40,366 nt of DNA from contig DASRDP010000117.1 of assembly GCA_035652535.1 (NCBI GenBank), positions 1 through 40,366 on the forward strand. The letters run 5' to 3'. Positions 25,032-32,892 of the stretch are shown in pieces. The notes beneath the pieces were generated by a model, which searched no databases, was not told where the DNA came from, and saw only the letters and a program-made list of their open reading frames with translations. This stretch comes from Chloroflexota bacterium. Its GTDB lineage: Bacteria; Chloroflexota; UBA6077; SHYK01. Each line of letters starts with the position of its first letter. The stretch's first letter is position 1. The position numbers and the translations under genes were made by a program.

Positions 25032-25666
25032 CCGACCCCGCCGCGCCGGCCGCGGTGAATTCGAGCGTCCTGGAGCCGCTGCCCCGTGCCTTTTACGTAC
25101 GCGACACCGTCGAGGTCGCGCGCGATCTTCTCGGCCGGTACCTGGCGTTCCAGCCGCCCGGGCAAAGCCCGATGATCGGGCGGCTCGTCGAGGTCGAAGC
25201 ATACCTTGGGGAACGGGACCTCGCCTCTCACGCATCGCATGGCCACACGCGGCGCACGGCGCCAATGTACGAGGAAGCGGGCCACGCATACATCTATCTC
25301 GTCTACGGGATGTACTGGTGCCTCAACGCCGTGACTGGGGCGGTGGGTTCCCCGTGCGCGGTTCTGATCCGCGCCGTCGAGCCGGTGGAAGGGCTCATCC
25401 AGGCTACGGACGGCCCCGGCAAGCTCTGTCGGGCCTACGGGCTGGACGGCCGATGGAATCGCGCGGACCTGACGTCCAGCGAGCTGCGCATCACGGCGGG
25501 GTGCCCGGTCGAAGCCACCGCGATCGGGACGTCACCCAGGATCGGCGTCGCCTACGCCGGAGCCTGGGCCCGCGAGCCGCTGCGTTTCTTTGACCGCACG
25601 AGCCGGCACGTGTCGCGGACGCAGCGCTCGGCCCTCCGCGTCAACGGGTCAGACCGTTCGTCTTGA
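25028..25666 (+). CDS. mpg: 3-methyladenine DNA glycosylase (Mpg/AAG family)
   Basis: The enzyme removes alkylated purines from DNA by flipping the base out. The 212-residue protein shows the family core: ARDLLGRYLA, GRLVEVEAYLGERDLASHA with the catalytic Glu (E57), YIYLVYGMYWCLN with the intercalating Tyr region, AVLIRAVEP, and GPGKLCRAYGL. Length is normal. The ATG lies in ATGA, overlapping the previous gene, so the two are coupled. Its last 26 bp overlap the 3' end of the convergent osmoprotectant-binding protein gene, so no room is left for a separate terminator. Confidence 0.93.
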   Translation: MTDPAAPAAVNSSVLEPLPRAFYVRDTVEVARDLLGRYLAFQPPGQSPMIGRLVEVEAYLGERDLASHASHGHTRRTAPMYEEAGHAYIYLVYGMYWCLNAVTGAVGSPCAVLIRAVEPVEGLIQATDGPGKLCRAYGLDGRWNRADLTSSELRITAGCPVEATAIGTSPRIGVAYAGAWAREPLRFFDRTSRHVSRTQRSALRVNGSDRSS

Positions 25667-26555
25667 GCCAGGCAGCGGCGACGTCCTTCGCATCTTTCTT
25701 GTCCACGCCGACCTGCTTGTTCAGACCCGTCAGCTCCTGCGTGGTGACTTTGGCGCTCACCGCGTTGACGAGATCTTTGAAATCCGCGGAAGCCTTGCTG
25801 AGAAGATCGTTTCGGACGACGGGCGCCACGTTGTCCGCGAGCTGGAGGTGCTTGTCGTCTTCCAGCAAGACAAAGCCCTCCGTCTGAATTCGGGCGTCGG
25901 TCGTGAAGAGGACGGCGACGTCGACCTGACTGTCCTTCAGCGCGGTGACCGTTAGGGGACCTCCAGCGTCGAGGGCCTTGAACTCCTTGAAGCGGAGGCC
26001 GTAGGTGCTGGCAAATCCGGGGAGGCAAAACGGGCGGTCGGGACATTCCGGCGGACCGCCCAGCACGAACTGGTCGTTGAACCGGACGAGATCGCTCACA
26101 CGCGAGATATTGTCTCGCGTGGCGGTATTGGATGTGACGACGAGCCCGTTGGTGTCAACAGCGGGCGCGTAGTTCAACACCGTGATCCCCTTGGGCTGCA
26201 GGGCGTCCTGCAGGGCTCGCTGCGTCGCCGCCGGATCCGAAGAAGCCTTCGATGGATCTTTCGTGACGAACGTGAGGTACGTCGCCAGGTATTCGGGGTA
26301 CATGTCGATCTGACCCGATTCGAGAGCTGGCGCGACGATCTCGCGCGTCCCGAGGTTCAGGTGCCGCTCGACCGAATATCCATTGGCTTCCAGTACCTGG
26401 CCGTATAGCTCCGCGAGCACAAGCTGCTCGGGAAAATTCGTCGAGCCGATGCGAACGGTCGGCTTTCCGCCGCTCGGCGCCGCAGGCCGCGAACAGGCAA
26501 CCAGGCCGGTGGCGACGATGAAGGCGAGGAGGACAGCGAGGCGCCTCGTTCCCAT
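25641..26555 (-). CDS. opuCC: Osmoprotectant ABC transporter substrate-binding lipoprotein
   Basis: This 304-residue protein of the OpuC/ProX/YehZ group binds glycine betaine, choline or a similar quaternary amine outside the membrane. It has a lipoprotein signal peptide (MGTRRLAVLLAFIVATGLVAC, lipid Cys at 21), then RIGSTNFPEQLVLAELYG and the ALESGQIDMYPEYLATYL signature (about 80-97). Two Cys in GGPPECPDRPFCLPGF may form a disulfide. The start is ATG at 26555 with GGGAAG upstream; the frame runs on to 26735 but upstream translation is not protein-like. It is the last gene of the importer, 124 bp after the permease, and ends inside the convergent mpg. Confidence 0.92.
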   Translation of the reverse strand: MGTRRLAVLLAFIVATGLVACSRPAAPSGGKPTVRIGSTNFPEQLVLAELYGQVLEANGYSVERHLNLGTREIVAPALESGQIDMYPEYLATYLTFVTKDPSKASSDPAATQRALQDALQPKGITVLNYAPAVDTNGLVVTSNTATRDNISRVSDLVRFNDQFVLGGPPECPDRPFCLPGFASTYGLRFKEFKALDAGGPLTVTALKDSQVDVAVLFTTDARIQTEGFVLLEDDKHLQLADNVAPVVRNDLLSKASADFKDLVNAVSAKVTTQELTGLNKQVGVDKKDAKDVAAAWLKTNGLTR

Positions 26556-26679
26556 TGCTTCCCATCTTTCCCCGGATTCCCTTGTCCGGCGCAACTTTGC
26601 CCATACATTGACAGATACGCACGTTGGCGGGCAAGGAAACGCGCGGGCAATGACCATCCCCGTCCGCCACGTGGGGTGC

Positions 26680-27429
26680 CTACCCTCTGCCGGCGTCCAC
26701 AGAGAGGGAGGACGGCGCGGCGCGGCGCCAGACATCGCTCTGCTGTGACCGATCGACCGCAGAGCCAGGACTGACGACCGCCCGCTCGACCAGACCGAAC
26801 GCCCATTCGGTGGCTACAGACAGAAGCGCCACGAGTACCGCCCCGACGAAAAGCCGCTCATATTCCTGTCGCGCGAGGCCATCCACGATGTAGCGGCCGA
26901 GGCCGCCGCTCGCAACCAGCGCGCCAAGCGTCGCCGTGGCGACGATCGCCACCGCCGCGTTCCGCACGCCGGCCACGATAATCGACGCGGCAAGGGGCAG
27001 CTCCACGTGGCGGAGCACCTGCCACTCGGTCATCCCAACGGCATGCGCGACGTCCACAACGTCGCGGTCGACGACGCGGATAGCCACGTAGCTGTTGGTA
27101 AGGACCGCCGGAATGCCCAGGGGAACCATGGCCAACATCGTCGGCCAGAATCCCAGCCCCAGGTGCAACGCAAAGGCGACCGGCAGCGCGAAGGCGAGCA
27201 TCGCCATGGATGGAAGCGCACGGCCGATGTTGGCGACATTGATCGCCGCGACTCCGCCGCGACCGGTGTGGCCCAGCGCAACGCCGATAGGAAGCGCGAT
27301 TGCCGTCGCACACAGCAAGGCAACGGCGGAGAGGACCACGTGCTCGCCCAGCCGAACGGGGATGCCGTCCGTGCCCTGCCAGTGCGCAGGGTCCGCGCAC
27401 CAACGGCCCACGCTCGCGAGAAACTCCAT
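26680..27429 (-). CDS. Osmoprotectant ABC transporter permease (second)
   Basis: The 249-residue membrane subunit of the OpuC-type importer has five or six hydrophobic segments and the permease loop with NVANIGRALPSMAMLAF and the EAA-like region HAVGMTEWQVLRHVELPLA (about 140-158), which contacts the ATPase. The ATG overlaps the stop of the other permease gene by one base (TGATG). It ends in a roughly 25-residue Ser/Arg-rich tail. It pairs with the other permease as a heterodimer. Confidence 0.92.
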   Translation of the reverse strand: MEFLASVGRWCADPAHWQGTDGIPVRLGEHVVLSAVALLCATAIALPIGVALGHTGRGGVAAINVANIGRALPSMAMLAFALPVAFALHLGLGFWPTMLAMVPLGIPAVLTNSYVAIRVVDRDVVDVAHAVGMTEWQVLRHVELPLAASIIVAGVRNAAVAIVATATLGALVASGGLGRYIVDGLARQEYERLFVGAVLVALLSVATEWAFGLVERAVVSPGSAVDRSQQSDVWRRAAPSSLSVDAGRG

Positions 27430-28082
27430 CAGCGGGTCGCCCGAGCCCACGGAGTGATGAGCCGCTGGAAACCGACCAGGGCGACGTCCGCGGCGACCGC
27501 GAGGGCCACCGAAAGCACAGCGCCCAAGAGCAGCGGCGTCGTGAAGAAACGCTGCAGCCCGTCGAGGATGAAGAACCCCAGGCCGCCCTGTCCGATCAGC
27601 GCCGTGACCGTCGTGAGTCCGATCGTGGTGACCGTCGCGACCCGAACCCCGGCGATGATGACCGGCGCGGCGAGGGGAAGCTCCACCCGCCACAGGATCT
27701 GGCTCGGGGTAAAGCCCATGCCGAGCGCGGTGTCGCGGACCTCCGCGGGAATGGATTCGAGTCCGCCGACGATAGCCCGGATCAAGATGAGCAGCGTGTA
27801 GCTGACAAGGCCCACCTCCGCAGTCACGACCGTGAGTCCGGTGAAGGGGATGAGTAGGGCGAAGAGGGCGAGGCTCGGGATCGTATAGAGCACGCCGGCA
27901 GCCCATGTGATCGGACCGGCCGCCCGCGCGTAACGACGAACGACCAGGCTCAGGGCGAACGACACGACAAACCCGATGGACACCGCGAGGAGCGTCAACG
28001 TGAGGTGCTCGCCCAGCCGGCGCGCAACCTCGTCCAGGTGGCCGGCGATCCAGTCCCAGCGGACCAGCGGTTCGTCAGGCAT
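27429..28082 (-). CDS. Osmoprotectant ABC transporter permease (first)
   Basis: This 217-residue permease has about five membrane helices, the VLYTIPSLALFALLIPF segment typical of OpuC/YehW/YehY proteins, and an EAA loop (ALGMGFTPSQILWRVELPLA, about 137-156). The ATG at 28082 lies inside the last codons of the ATPase gene (8-bp overlap), and its stop overlaps the next permease start, so the whole set is translationally coupled. The upstream extension of the frame is an antisense-like shadow of the ATPase gene. Confidence 0.92.
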   Translation of the reverse strand: MPDEPLVRWDWIAGHLDEVARRLGEHLTLTLLAVSIGFVVSFALSLVVRRYARAAGPITWAAGVLYTIPSLALFALLIPFTGLTVVTAEVGLVSYTLLILIRAIVGGLESIPAEVRDTALGMGFTPSQILWRVELPLAAPVIIAGVRVATVTTIGLTTVTALIGQGGLGFFILDGLQRFFTTPLLLGAVLSVALAVAADVALVGFQRLITPWARATR

Positions 28083-29166
28083 CGCCGGATTGCCGCCGCT
28101 CGCGGGCAACGGCCGCGGGGGAGTCCGGCGATGAACGCGCGGCGGCGGCGTCGAGGTGCGCGCCGAGGGAGGCAGTGAACGCATCGAGCCGCAGCACGCC
28201 GATGGTCTCCCCGCGGTCGTCGACCACGGCGGCAACGTGATCGTCGGTGGCGACGAGCAGGCCGAGGGCCTCGAGCGCGGTCGTGTCCCGGGCCACGCGG
28301 TGGGCTGTAGCTGGCGGCCGCGCACGATGATCGATGGCGAGATCGTCGACGGATACGAGGGCGAGGCTCTTGAGCACGCGGTCCGAGCCCACGAAGCGCG
28401 CCACGTACTCGTTGGCCGGCCTCAGCAGGAGATCCATCGGACGGCTGTACTGGACGAGGCGTCCCCCCTCCTGCATGACCGCGACGCGAGTGCCGATCTT
28501 GATCGCCTCATCGATATCGTGGGTGACGAATATCACCGTCGTCGATAAGGCGCGCTGAATACGCAAGAATTCGTCTTGCAGGCGGCTGCGAACGATGGGG
28601 TCCACAGCGCCGAACGGCTCGTCCATGAGCAGGACGGGCGGCTCGGCTGCCATGGCGCGCGCAACGCCGATCCGCTGGCGCTCTCCACCGGAGAGCTGGG
28701 CTGGATAGGCGCCGCGGACACGCGCTGGGTCGAGGCCCACGAGGCTGATCAGCTCGTCCACACGAGCTTCGATTCGCTTTCTGTCCCAACCGAGAAGGCG
28801 AGGCACGGTCGCCACGTTCTCGCCCACGGTCTGGTGCGGGAACAGGCCGATCTGCTGGATGACATATCCGATGCGGCGACGGAGAGCGACGAGGTCAAGA
28901 GTCGCCACGTCGCACCCGTCGAGAAGGATCTGTCCGCTGGTTGGCTCGATGAGGCGGTTGACCATGCGCAACGTCGTGGTCTTGCCGCACCCGCTTGGAC
29001 CGACCAGCACGCAGATCTCGCCTGGTTCAACCTCTAGGGTCAGGCCCTCCACGCCTGCGATCCACCGACCGCCGTCGGACGAGCGGTCGCTGAAGCGCTT
29101 GGTGACGGAGCGGAATTCAACGCGGGCGCCGCGTTGCGCCGGTGCCGACGGGAACCTCTGTGTCAT
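28075..29166 (-). CDS. opuCA: Osmoprotectant ABC transporter ATPase with CBS segment
   Basis: The 363-residue ATP-binding subunit drives uptake of a compatible solute. It has Walker A GPSGCGKT (56-63), Q-loop at IQQIGLFPHQTVGENV (about 103-118), signature LSGGERQR (158-165), Walker B VLLMDEPFGAVD (178-189) and switch His in FVTHDIDEA. The C terminus (about 285-335) keeps a CBS-type segment, TTALEALGLLVATDD then VVDDRGETIGVLRLD, which in OpuA/OpuC relatives senses ionic strength or nucleotides; a second CBS copy is not clear. Start ATG, first gene of the importer operon, with a poor ribosome site. Confidence 0.93.
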   Translation of the reverse strand: MTQRFPSAPAQRGARVEFRSVTKRFSDRSSDGGRWIAGVEGLTLEVEPGEICVLVGPSGCGKTTTLRMVNRLIEPTSGQILLDGCDVATLDLVALRRRIGYVIQQIGLFPHQTVGENVATVPRLLGWDRKRIEARVDELISLVGLDPARVRGAYPAQLSGGERQRIGVARAMAAEPPVLLMDEPFGAVDPIVRSRLQDEFLRIQRALSTTVIFVTHDIDEAIKIGTRVAVMQEGGRLVQYSRPMDLLLRPANEYVARFVGSDRVLKSLALVSVDDLAIDHRARPPATAHRVARDTTALEALGLLVATDDHVAAVVDDRGETIGVLRLDAFTASLGAHLDAAAARSSPDSPAAVARERRQSGDA

Positions 29167-29211
29167 TGGCGCTCAACCGGTGCGAAGTGCGTGGGTTGAA
29201 GAGACGAGTAA

Positions 29212-29241
29212 AGGGCTCGCCCCGGGGTCAGAGCGAGCCCT
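29212..29241 (-). terminator. Intrinsic-terminator-like hairpin after the 89-residue gene
   Basis: AGGGCTCGC and GCGAGCCCT form a perfect 9-bp stem with a 12-base loop. On the minus strand the stem is followed by only three T. It sits 22 bp after the stop of the 89-residue gene and 45 bp before the ATPase gene, so it would separate that gene from the importer operon. Confidence 0.5.
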
Positions 29242-29262
29242 CAAGGTGCCAATTACCGAGCG

Positions 29263-29532
29263 CTAGTTGCTGGTCGGGCTACGAACCTCGAATCTAATCG
29301 TATTTCCTTCACTGCGACGGTAGCGGACGTCTTTACTGAGTTGGCGCGCTGCACGCGTCAATCGTCGTTTCACGGTGCGCTTCTGTTCATTTTCTCCCAG
29401 AACGACCTCGCCGCCTTCGCCAATGTCGAGGGCCCGAATGAAATCGCTGTACTCGCTAAGATCAACTGATCCGCGCCGACGTGCACGCATAGCTGCGACT
29501 TCCTCGGCACTGAGCCGACGAAAGTTTGGCAT
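29263..29532 (-). CDS. Small basic hypothetical protein
   Basis: This 89-residue protein is rich in Arg and Lys (VAAMRARRRGSVDLSEY, then KRTVKRRLTRAARQLSK) with an acidic patch between. I recognise no family; a nucleic-acid-binding role is only suggested by charge. A GGGGAG ribosome site lies 6 bases before the ATG, and a promoter (TTCGCA-17-TACAAT) lies just upstream, so it is probably expressed on its own. A hairpin follows. It sits between the AAA+ ATPase gene and the osmoprotectant importer. Base composition at the 29.3-30.6 kb locus is visibly less GC-rich than its surroundings. Confidence 0.65.
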   Translation of the reverse strand: MPNFRRLSAEEVAAMRARRRGSVDLSEYSDFIRALDIGEGGEVVLGENEQKRTVKRRLTRAARQLSKDVRYRRSEGNTIRFEVRSPTSN

Positions 29533-29602
29533 CTTTCACTCCCCGACGTTTGATTCTCCGCAGGAAACCCCACCGCGGCCAATATTGCGAGAAGCCGCTG
29601 CT

Positions 29603-29631
29603 ATTGTACACCAACCGACCGGAAATGCGAA
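29603..29631 (-). promoter_or_regulatory. Promoter of the 89-residue gene
   Basis: On the minus strand TTCGCA (29631-29626) and TACAAT (29608-29603) are 17 bp apart and about 70 bp before the ATG. Confidence 0.45.
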
Positions 29632-29698
29632 GGAATCCTTTCACATCGGACGCGTGTTATTGGGCCTGGTGCACGCGCCAGGCCGGTGGCAGAATTCG

Positions 29699-31330
29699 CT
29701 ATCCCCCGATACTTACGAAATACGTCTCGCAAGCACGATCGATCAGCGACTCAGTCATTCTTGCGGGGACCATTTTGTACTTCGCGATCGCGATGATTTG
29801 ATCAATGATGTCGCGCGGATGGCACATGCGCAGCGGACGATTCTTCGGTTTGTAATACCGATCCAGCATGTACTGGAACATATTCTCGTCAAACGGCACG
29901 CCGCGACGGTCGCACATGAATTGGAAGATCGCCTTGAACTGCGAGATGTCCGGGTCGACCACGTTGATCTTGAATTTGATTCGGCGCAGGAAAGCGTCGT
30001 CTACCAGATCGCCAGGATCGAGATTCGTCGAGAATACGATGAGCTGCTCGAACGGAATGGACAGCTTCTTTCCCGTAACGAGGTTCAAGAAATCGACGCG
30101 CTTCTCCAGGGGTACGATCCATCGGTTGAGCAAGTCTTGGGGCCGAATCATCTGCCGGCCAAAGTCGTCGATGAGAAACATGCCGCCGTTGGCCTTCATT
30201 TGCAGCGGTGCTTCGTAGTACTTACCGATGTCGTTGTAAAGCAGGTCGAGGCTTGCCATGGTCAGCTCGCCGCCGACCATCACGACGGGTCGTTCGATCT
30301 TTACCCATCGTGTGTCCCATGTCGGTTTGACCGGCTGTCCATCCGGCCCATTCTCTTCGATGGGCGTGTGGTTAATGGCATCGAAGACCGTGATTACGGC
30401 GCCATCCACCTCTACCGCGTAGGGAACGAAGATGCTATCACCCATGAGCTTCGTAATGCGCTCCGCGATCGACGTCTTGCCGTTCCCTGGATAGCCGAAG
30501 AGGAACATGGATGAACCGGAGTTGATAGCCGGCCCCACCATATCCAGAATGTCGTCGTTGATGATGAGATCGGAGAATGCGTCGCGGATGTTCTCCTGCG
30601 TCACCACCACGTTGCGAACGGACTGGGCCAGCACCGCGTCGATGTACTGGGAGAGCGGGACCGGCGCCGGGCCCGTATACGTCAATCGCTCCATGGAATC
30701 ACGCGCGTGGCGCGCGCCTTTTTCGGTGATCCCATAGAGGTAGCCGGCGTCGCCGATCCCGCGCTGACCCTTTACCTCGAGCTCCTGATCATGCCGGAGG
30801 GATTCGAGGATCGGGCCGACCACGCCCGCGAAGGGAAGCGCAATACGGTCGGCGATAGTAGCGCCGACCAGCTCGGTGCTCTGATAGAGCACTCGGACGA
30901 TGAGGTCGAGAATGAACGCGCGCGGGAGCCCCGTAGCATCGAGCGATTCCGGCCGCGCGGGAAAGAAGGGCCGGCCGGCCACGGCCGCCGCCTGGGCCTT
31001 GAACTGCCCGGTGGTGACGATGGGCTCGGGCGACGGGCGGGGCGGCGGTGGCGGCTGAACAGCGGCGAGCGGTTGCTGAGCCGCGGGCGGCGGCTGCTGC
31101 GCGGCAGCATGGATGGGCTGATGAACGGCCGCCGGCGCCGGTTCTGCGCGCTGGGGCTCCGGGCTCGGCGAATCGAGGGGCGCGATGATCGTGGCGTCAG
31201 AGGTGTCTTCACCCGCGGGCTCCTGAGGCGGCGGCGCCGGTACCGCTTGGAAGGGCTGGGACACATAGGCATTCAGCCGAGCGGCAATATCATCCCGGCT
31301 AGGCTCCTTCTTCCGATCAAAGATGCTCAC
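29699..31330 (-). CDS. Winged-helix/AAA+ ATPase of unknown function
   Basis: The 543-residue protein has three parts. Residues 1-20 are a conserved-looking head, SIFDRKKEPSRDDIAARLNA; about 28-105 is a Pro/Ala/Gln-rich linker. Residues about 125-215 look like a winged helix (ADRIALPFAGVVGPIL, then GYLYGITEKGARHA). The AAA+ domain has Walker A GYPGNGKT (279-286), Walker B MFLIDDFGR, VIFSTNL-like sensor 1 (IVFSTNLDPGDLVDDAFLRR) and an Arg pair. The strongly conserved QMKANGGMFLIDDFGRQ and NRWIVPLEKRVDFL segments belong to a widespread but uncharacterised bacterial ATPase family. Start GTG, with GGAGG 7 bases upstream. Confidence 0.88.
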   Translation of the reverse strand: MSIFDRKKEPSRDDIAARLNAYVSQPFQAVPAPPPQEPAGEDTSDATIIAPLDSPSPEPQRAEPAPAAVHQPIHAAAQQPPPAAQQPLAAVQPPPPPRPSPEPIVTTGQFKAQAAAVAGRPFFPARPESLDATGLPRAFILDLIVRVLYQSTELVGATIADRIALPFAGVVGPILESLRHDQELEVKGQRGIGDAGYLYGITEKGARHARDSMERLTYTGPAPVPLSQYIDAVLAQSVRNVVVTQENIRDAFSDLIINDDILDMVGPAINSGSSMFLFGYPGNGKTSIAERITKLMGDSIFVPYAVEVDGAVITVFDAINHTPIEENGPDGQPVKPTWDTRWVKIERPVVMVGGELTMASLDLLYNDIGKYYEAPLQMKANGGMFLIDDFGRQMIRPQDLLNRWIVPLEKRVDFLNLVTGKKLSIPFEQLIVFSTNLDPGDLVDDAFLRRIKFKINVVDPDISQFKAIFQFMCDRRGVPFDENMFQYMLDRYYKPKNRPLRMCHPRDIIDQIIAIAKYKMVPARMTESLIDRACETYFVSIGG

Positions 31331-31383
31331 CCTGACGCCTCCAATGACAAGCGGCCTACGCCGACTGGGGAGTTCACGGCGAG

Positions 31384-31413
31384 ATATTAGGTCTCGCCTC
31401 TCAGAGGCGTCAA
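31384..31413 (-). promoter_or_regulatory. Promoter with internal palindrome for the AAA+ ATPase gene
   Basis: On the minus strand TTGACG (31413-31408) and TAATAT (31389-31384) are 18 bp apart, one of the best promoters in the window. The spacer begins with the dyad GCCTC-TGA-GAGGC (31408-31396), which would place a bound repressor directly on the polymerase. RNA would start near 31377, about 47 nt before the GTG. Confidence 0.65.
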
Positions 31414-31449
31414 CCTTCGGCTGTTGGCCGGTTGTTGGCGCTGGGACGC

Positions 31450-32892
31450 TCAGGGTCGAGCGCCGAGCTCGGCGAGCGCACGATCGAGCTGCGGGTCATC
31501 GCCGTGCACCCAATCGTCGGCGGATTCACTCACCAGCACATCCGGGCGAACCCCGATACCGTCGAGGTCCCCGCCCGAGGGACTCAAGACGCGCTCCGTG
31601 GTGATTTGCGCAGCCGACCCGTCGGACAGGGGAATGACGGACCCGACGCGCACCCGGCCGGCCGTCGGCATGCCCACGAGCGTCGCGAGGCCTCGCTCCT
31701 TCAGGGCAGCGGCGAGCACTTCGGCGCCGGAGGCCGTGCCCTCGTCCACCAGCACGATTGTGGTCGGTCGCGACCCAATCGGAGCGCCACGCCCCTGAAT
31801 CGGCACCCGGCGCCGGGCGCGGTCGATTTCGATCCCGACGATGTCGTCGCCGAGGAAAATGGAGGCAACGCTTGCGACCTCGGTGAGGCTTCCGCCGCTG
31901 TTCCCACGAAGATCGACGACCCATCCCGACGCGCCGCGGTCGAGCGACGAGACGAGCTGCTCGCGGACCGAATCCGCAACACCGTCGCGAAACGAGCGAA
32001 TTCGCACGTACTCGACGCCTTCGATATTCGTCGCTTGAACGGCAGGAACCCGAAGCGGCGCCCGGGTGACCGTCACCTCGCGGGCGGTGGCTTCCTCAGC
32101 CGCTTGCAGCGCAATGGTCACCGGGGTTGCTTCGGGGCCCCGAATTGCCCGCACAACGTCGGCCAGCGTCATGGATTCGGTCGACACACCATCCACCTGG
32201 ACAATCGTGTCGCCAGAGCGGACGTCTGCTTCCGCCGCTGGACTTCCGGGCAGAACCTCGCGCACGATGGGCGAGCCGGTCGACCCCGGAGCAGCCAGCG
32301 TCACGCCGATGCCCACGATGCCGCCCTCCTGTCGGGCCTGCACGGCTCGTCGATCGAGAAACACCGAGTCAGAATCCCCGATGCTGTCGAGCAGGCCGCG
32401 AATCGTCCCGTCGGCGACGGCGTTCACGTCACCGCGCGTCCCAATCTTGTCGACGAACGTCTGGAAGGCTCGCGCCAGTCGAAGCCAGTCCTGCTCGTCA
32501 TTGCCCGTCGAGGTCAACGGCACGGTTTCGACCAAGGCCGAATCGATCGGCATGAGGCCGGCTTCCACGGCGGCGTCGTGGAAGCCATTCATTGCGCCCC
32601 GCACGAGGGTCGCCCCATCGACATGGTCCACGTACTCGTCGGCCACCGTGCGATACACGCTGTCGAGATCCAATACCGAGAGCTCCAGGGAAGCGCGTGA
32701 GGTGCCAACGCTGTCAGCGGGGGCCGATCCCGGCAACGCGCCGCTCGGCGCGCTCCTCGAGCCCCCTGCGCGCGACGCTGGAGGAAAGAAGTCCGACGGA
32801 TCTGGAATGCCTGACGCCATGCACGAGCTGGTGAGGACCAGGGCGACGAGGAGTAACGCGAGAGATCCGGCCCTAGACAGGAGTGGGAACAC
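31450..32892 (-). CDS. S41-family C-terminal processing protease homologue (PDZ), catalytic Lys replaced
   Basis: This 480-residue exported protein has an N-terminal hydrophobic segment ending in LTSSC, perhaps a lipoprotein signal, then a Ser/Pro/Gly-rich stretch, a CtpA-type helical region (about 60-165), a PDZ domain (about 165-260, GIGVTLA ... VREVLPGSPA ... GDTIVQVDGV) and the S41 domain with VVDLRGNSGG. The nucleophile Ser is at S388 (GTASGAE). In CtpA/Tsp a Lys lies exactly 25 residues later; here that position is Arg413 (MPTAGRVRVG). The GTG at 32892 lies inside the end of the methyltransferase gene (20-bp overlap), with AAAGG upstream. It may be a non-proteolytic relative. Confidence 0.85.
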   Translation of the reverse strand: MFPLLSRAGSLALLLVALVLTSSCMASGIPDPSDFFPPASRAGGSRSAPSGALPGSAPADSVGTSRASLELSVLDLDSVYRTVADEYVDHVDGATLVRGAMNGFHDAAVEAGLMPIDSALVETVPLTSTGNDEQDWLRLARAFQTFVDKIGTRGDVNAVADGTIRGLLDSIGDSDSVFLDRRAVQARQEGGIVGIGVTLAAPGSTGSPIVREVLPGSPAAEADVRSGDTIVQVDGVSTESMTLADVVRAIRGPEATPVTIALQAAEEATAREVTVTRAPLRVPAVQATNIEGVEYVRIRSFRDGVADSVREQLVSSLDRGASGWVVDLRGNSGGSLTEVASVASIFLGDDIVGIEIDRARRRVPIQGRGAPIGSRPTTIVLVDEGTASGAEVLAAALKERGLATLVGMPTAGRVRVGSVIPLSDGSAAQITTERVLSPSGGDLDGIGVRPDVLVSESADDWVHGDDPQLDRALAELGARP

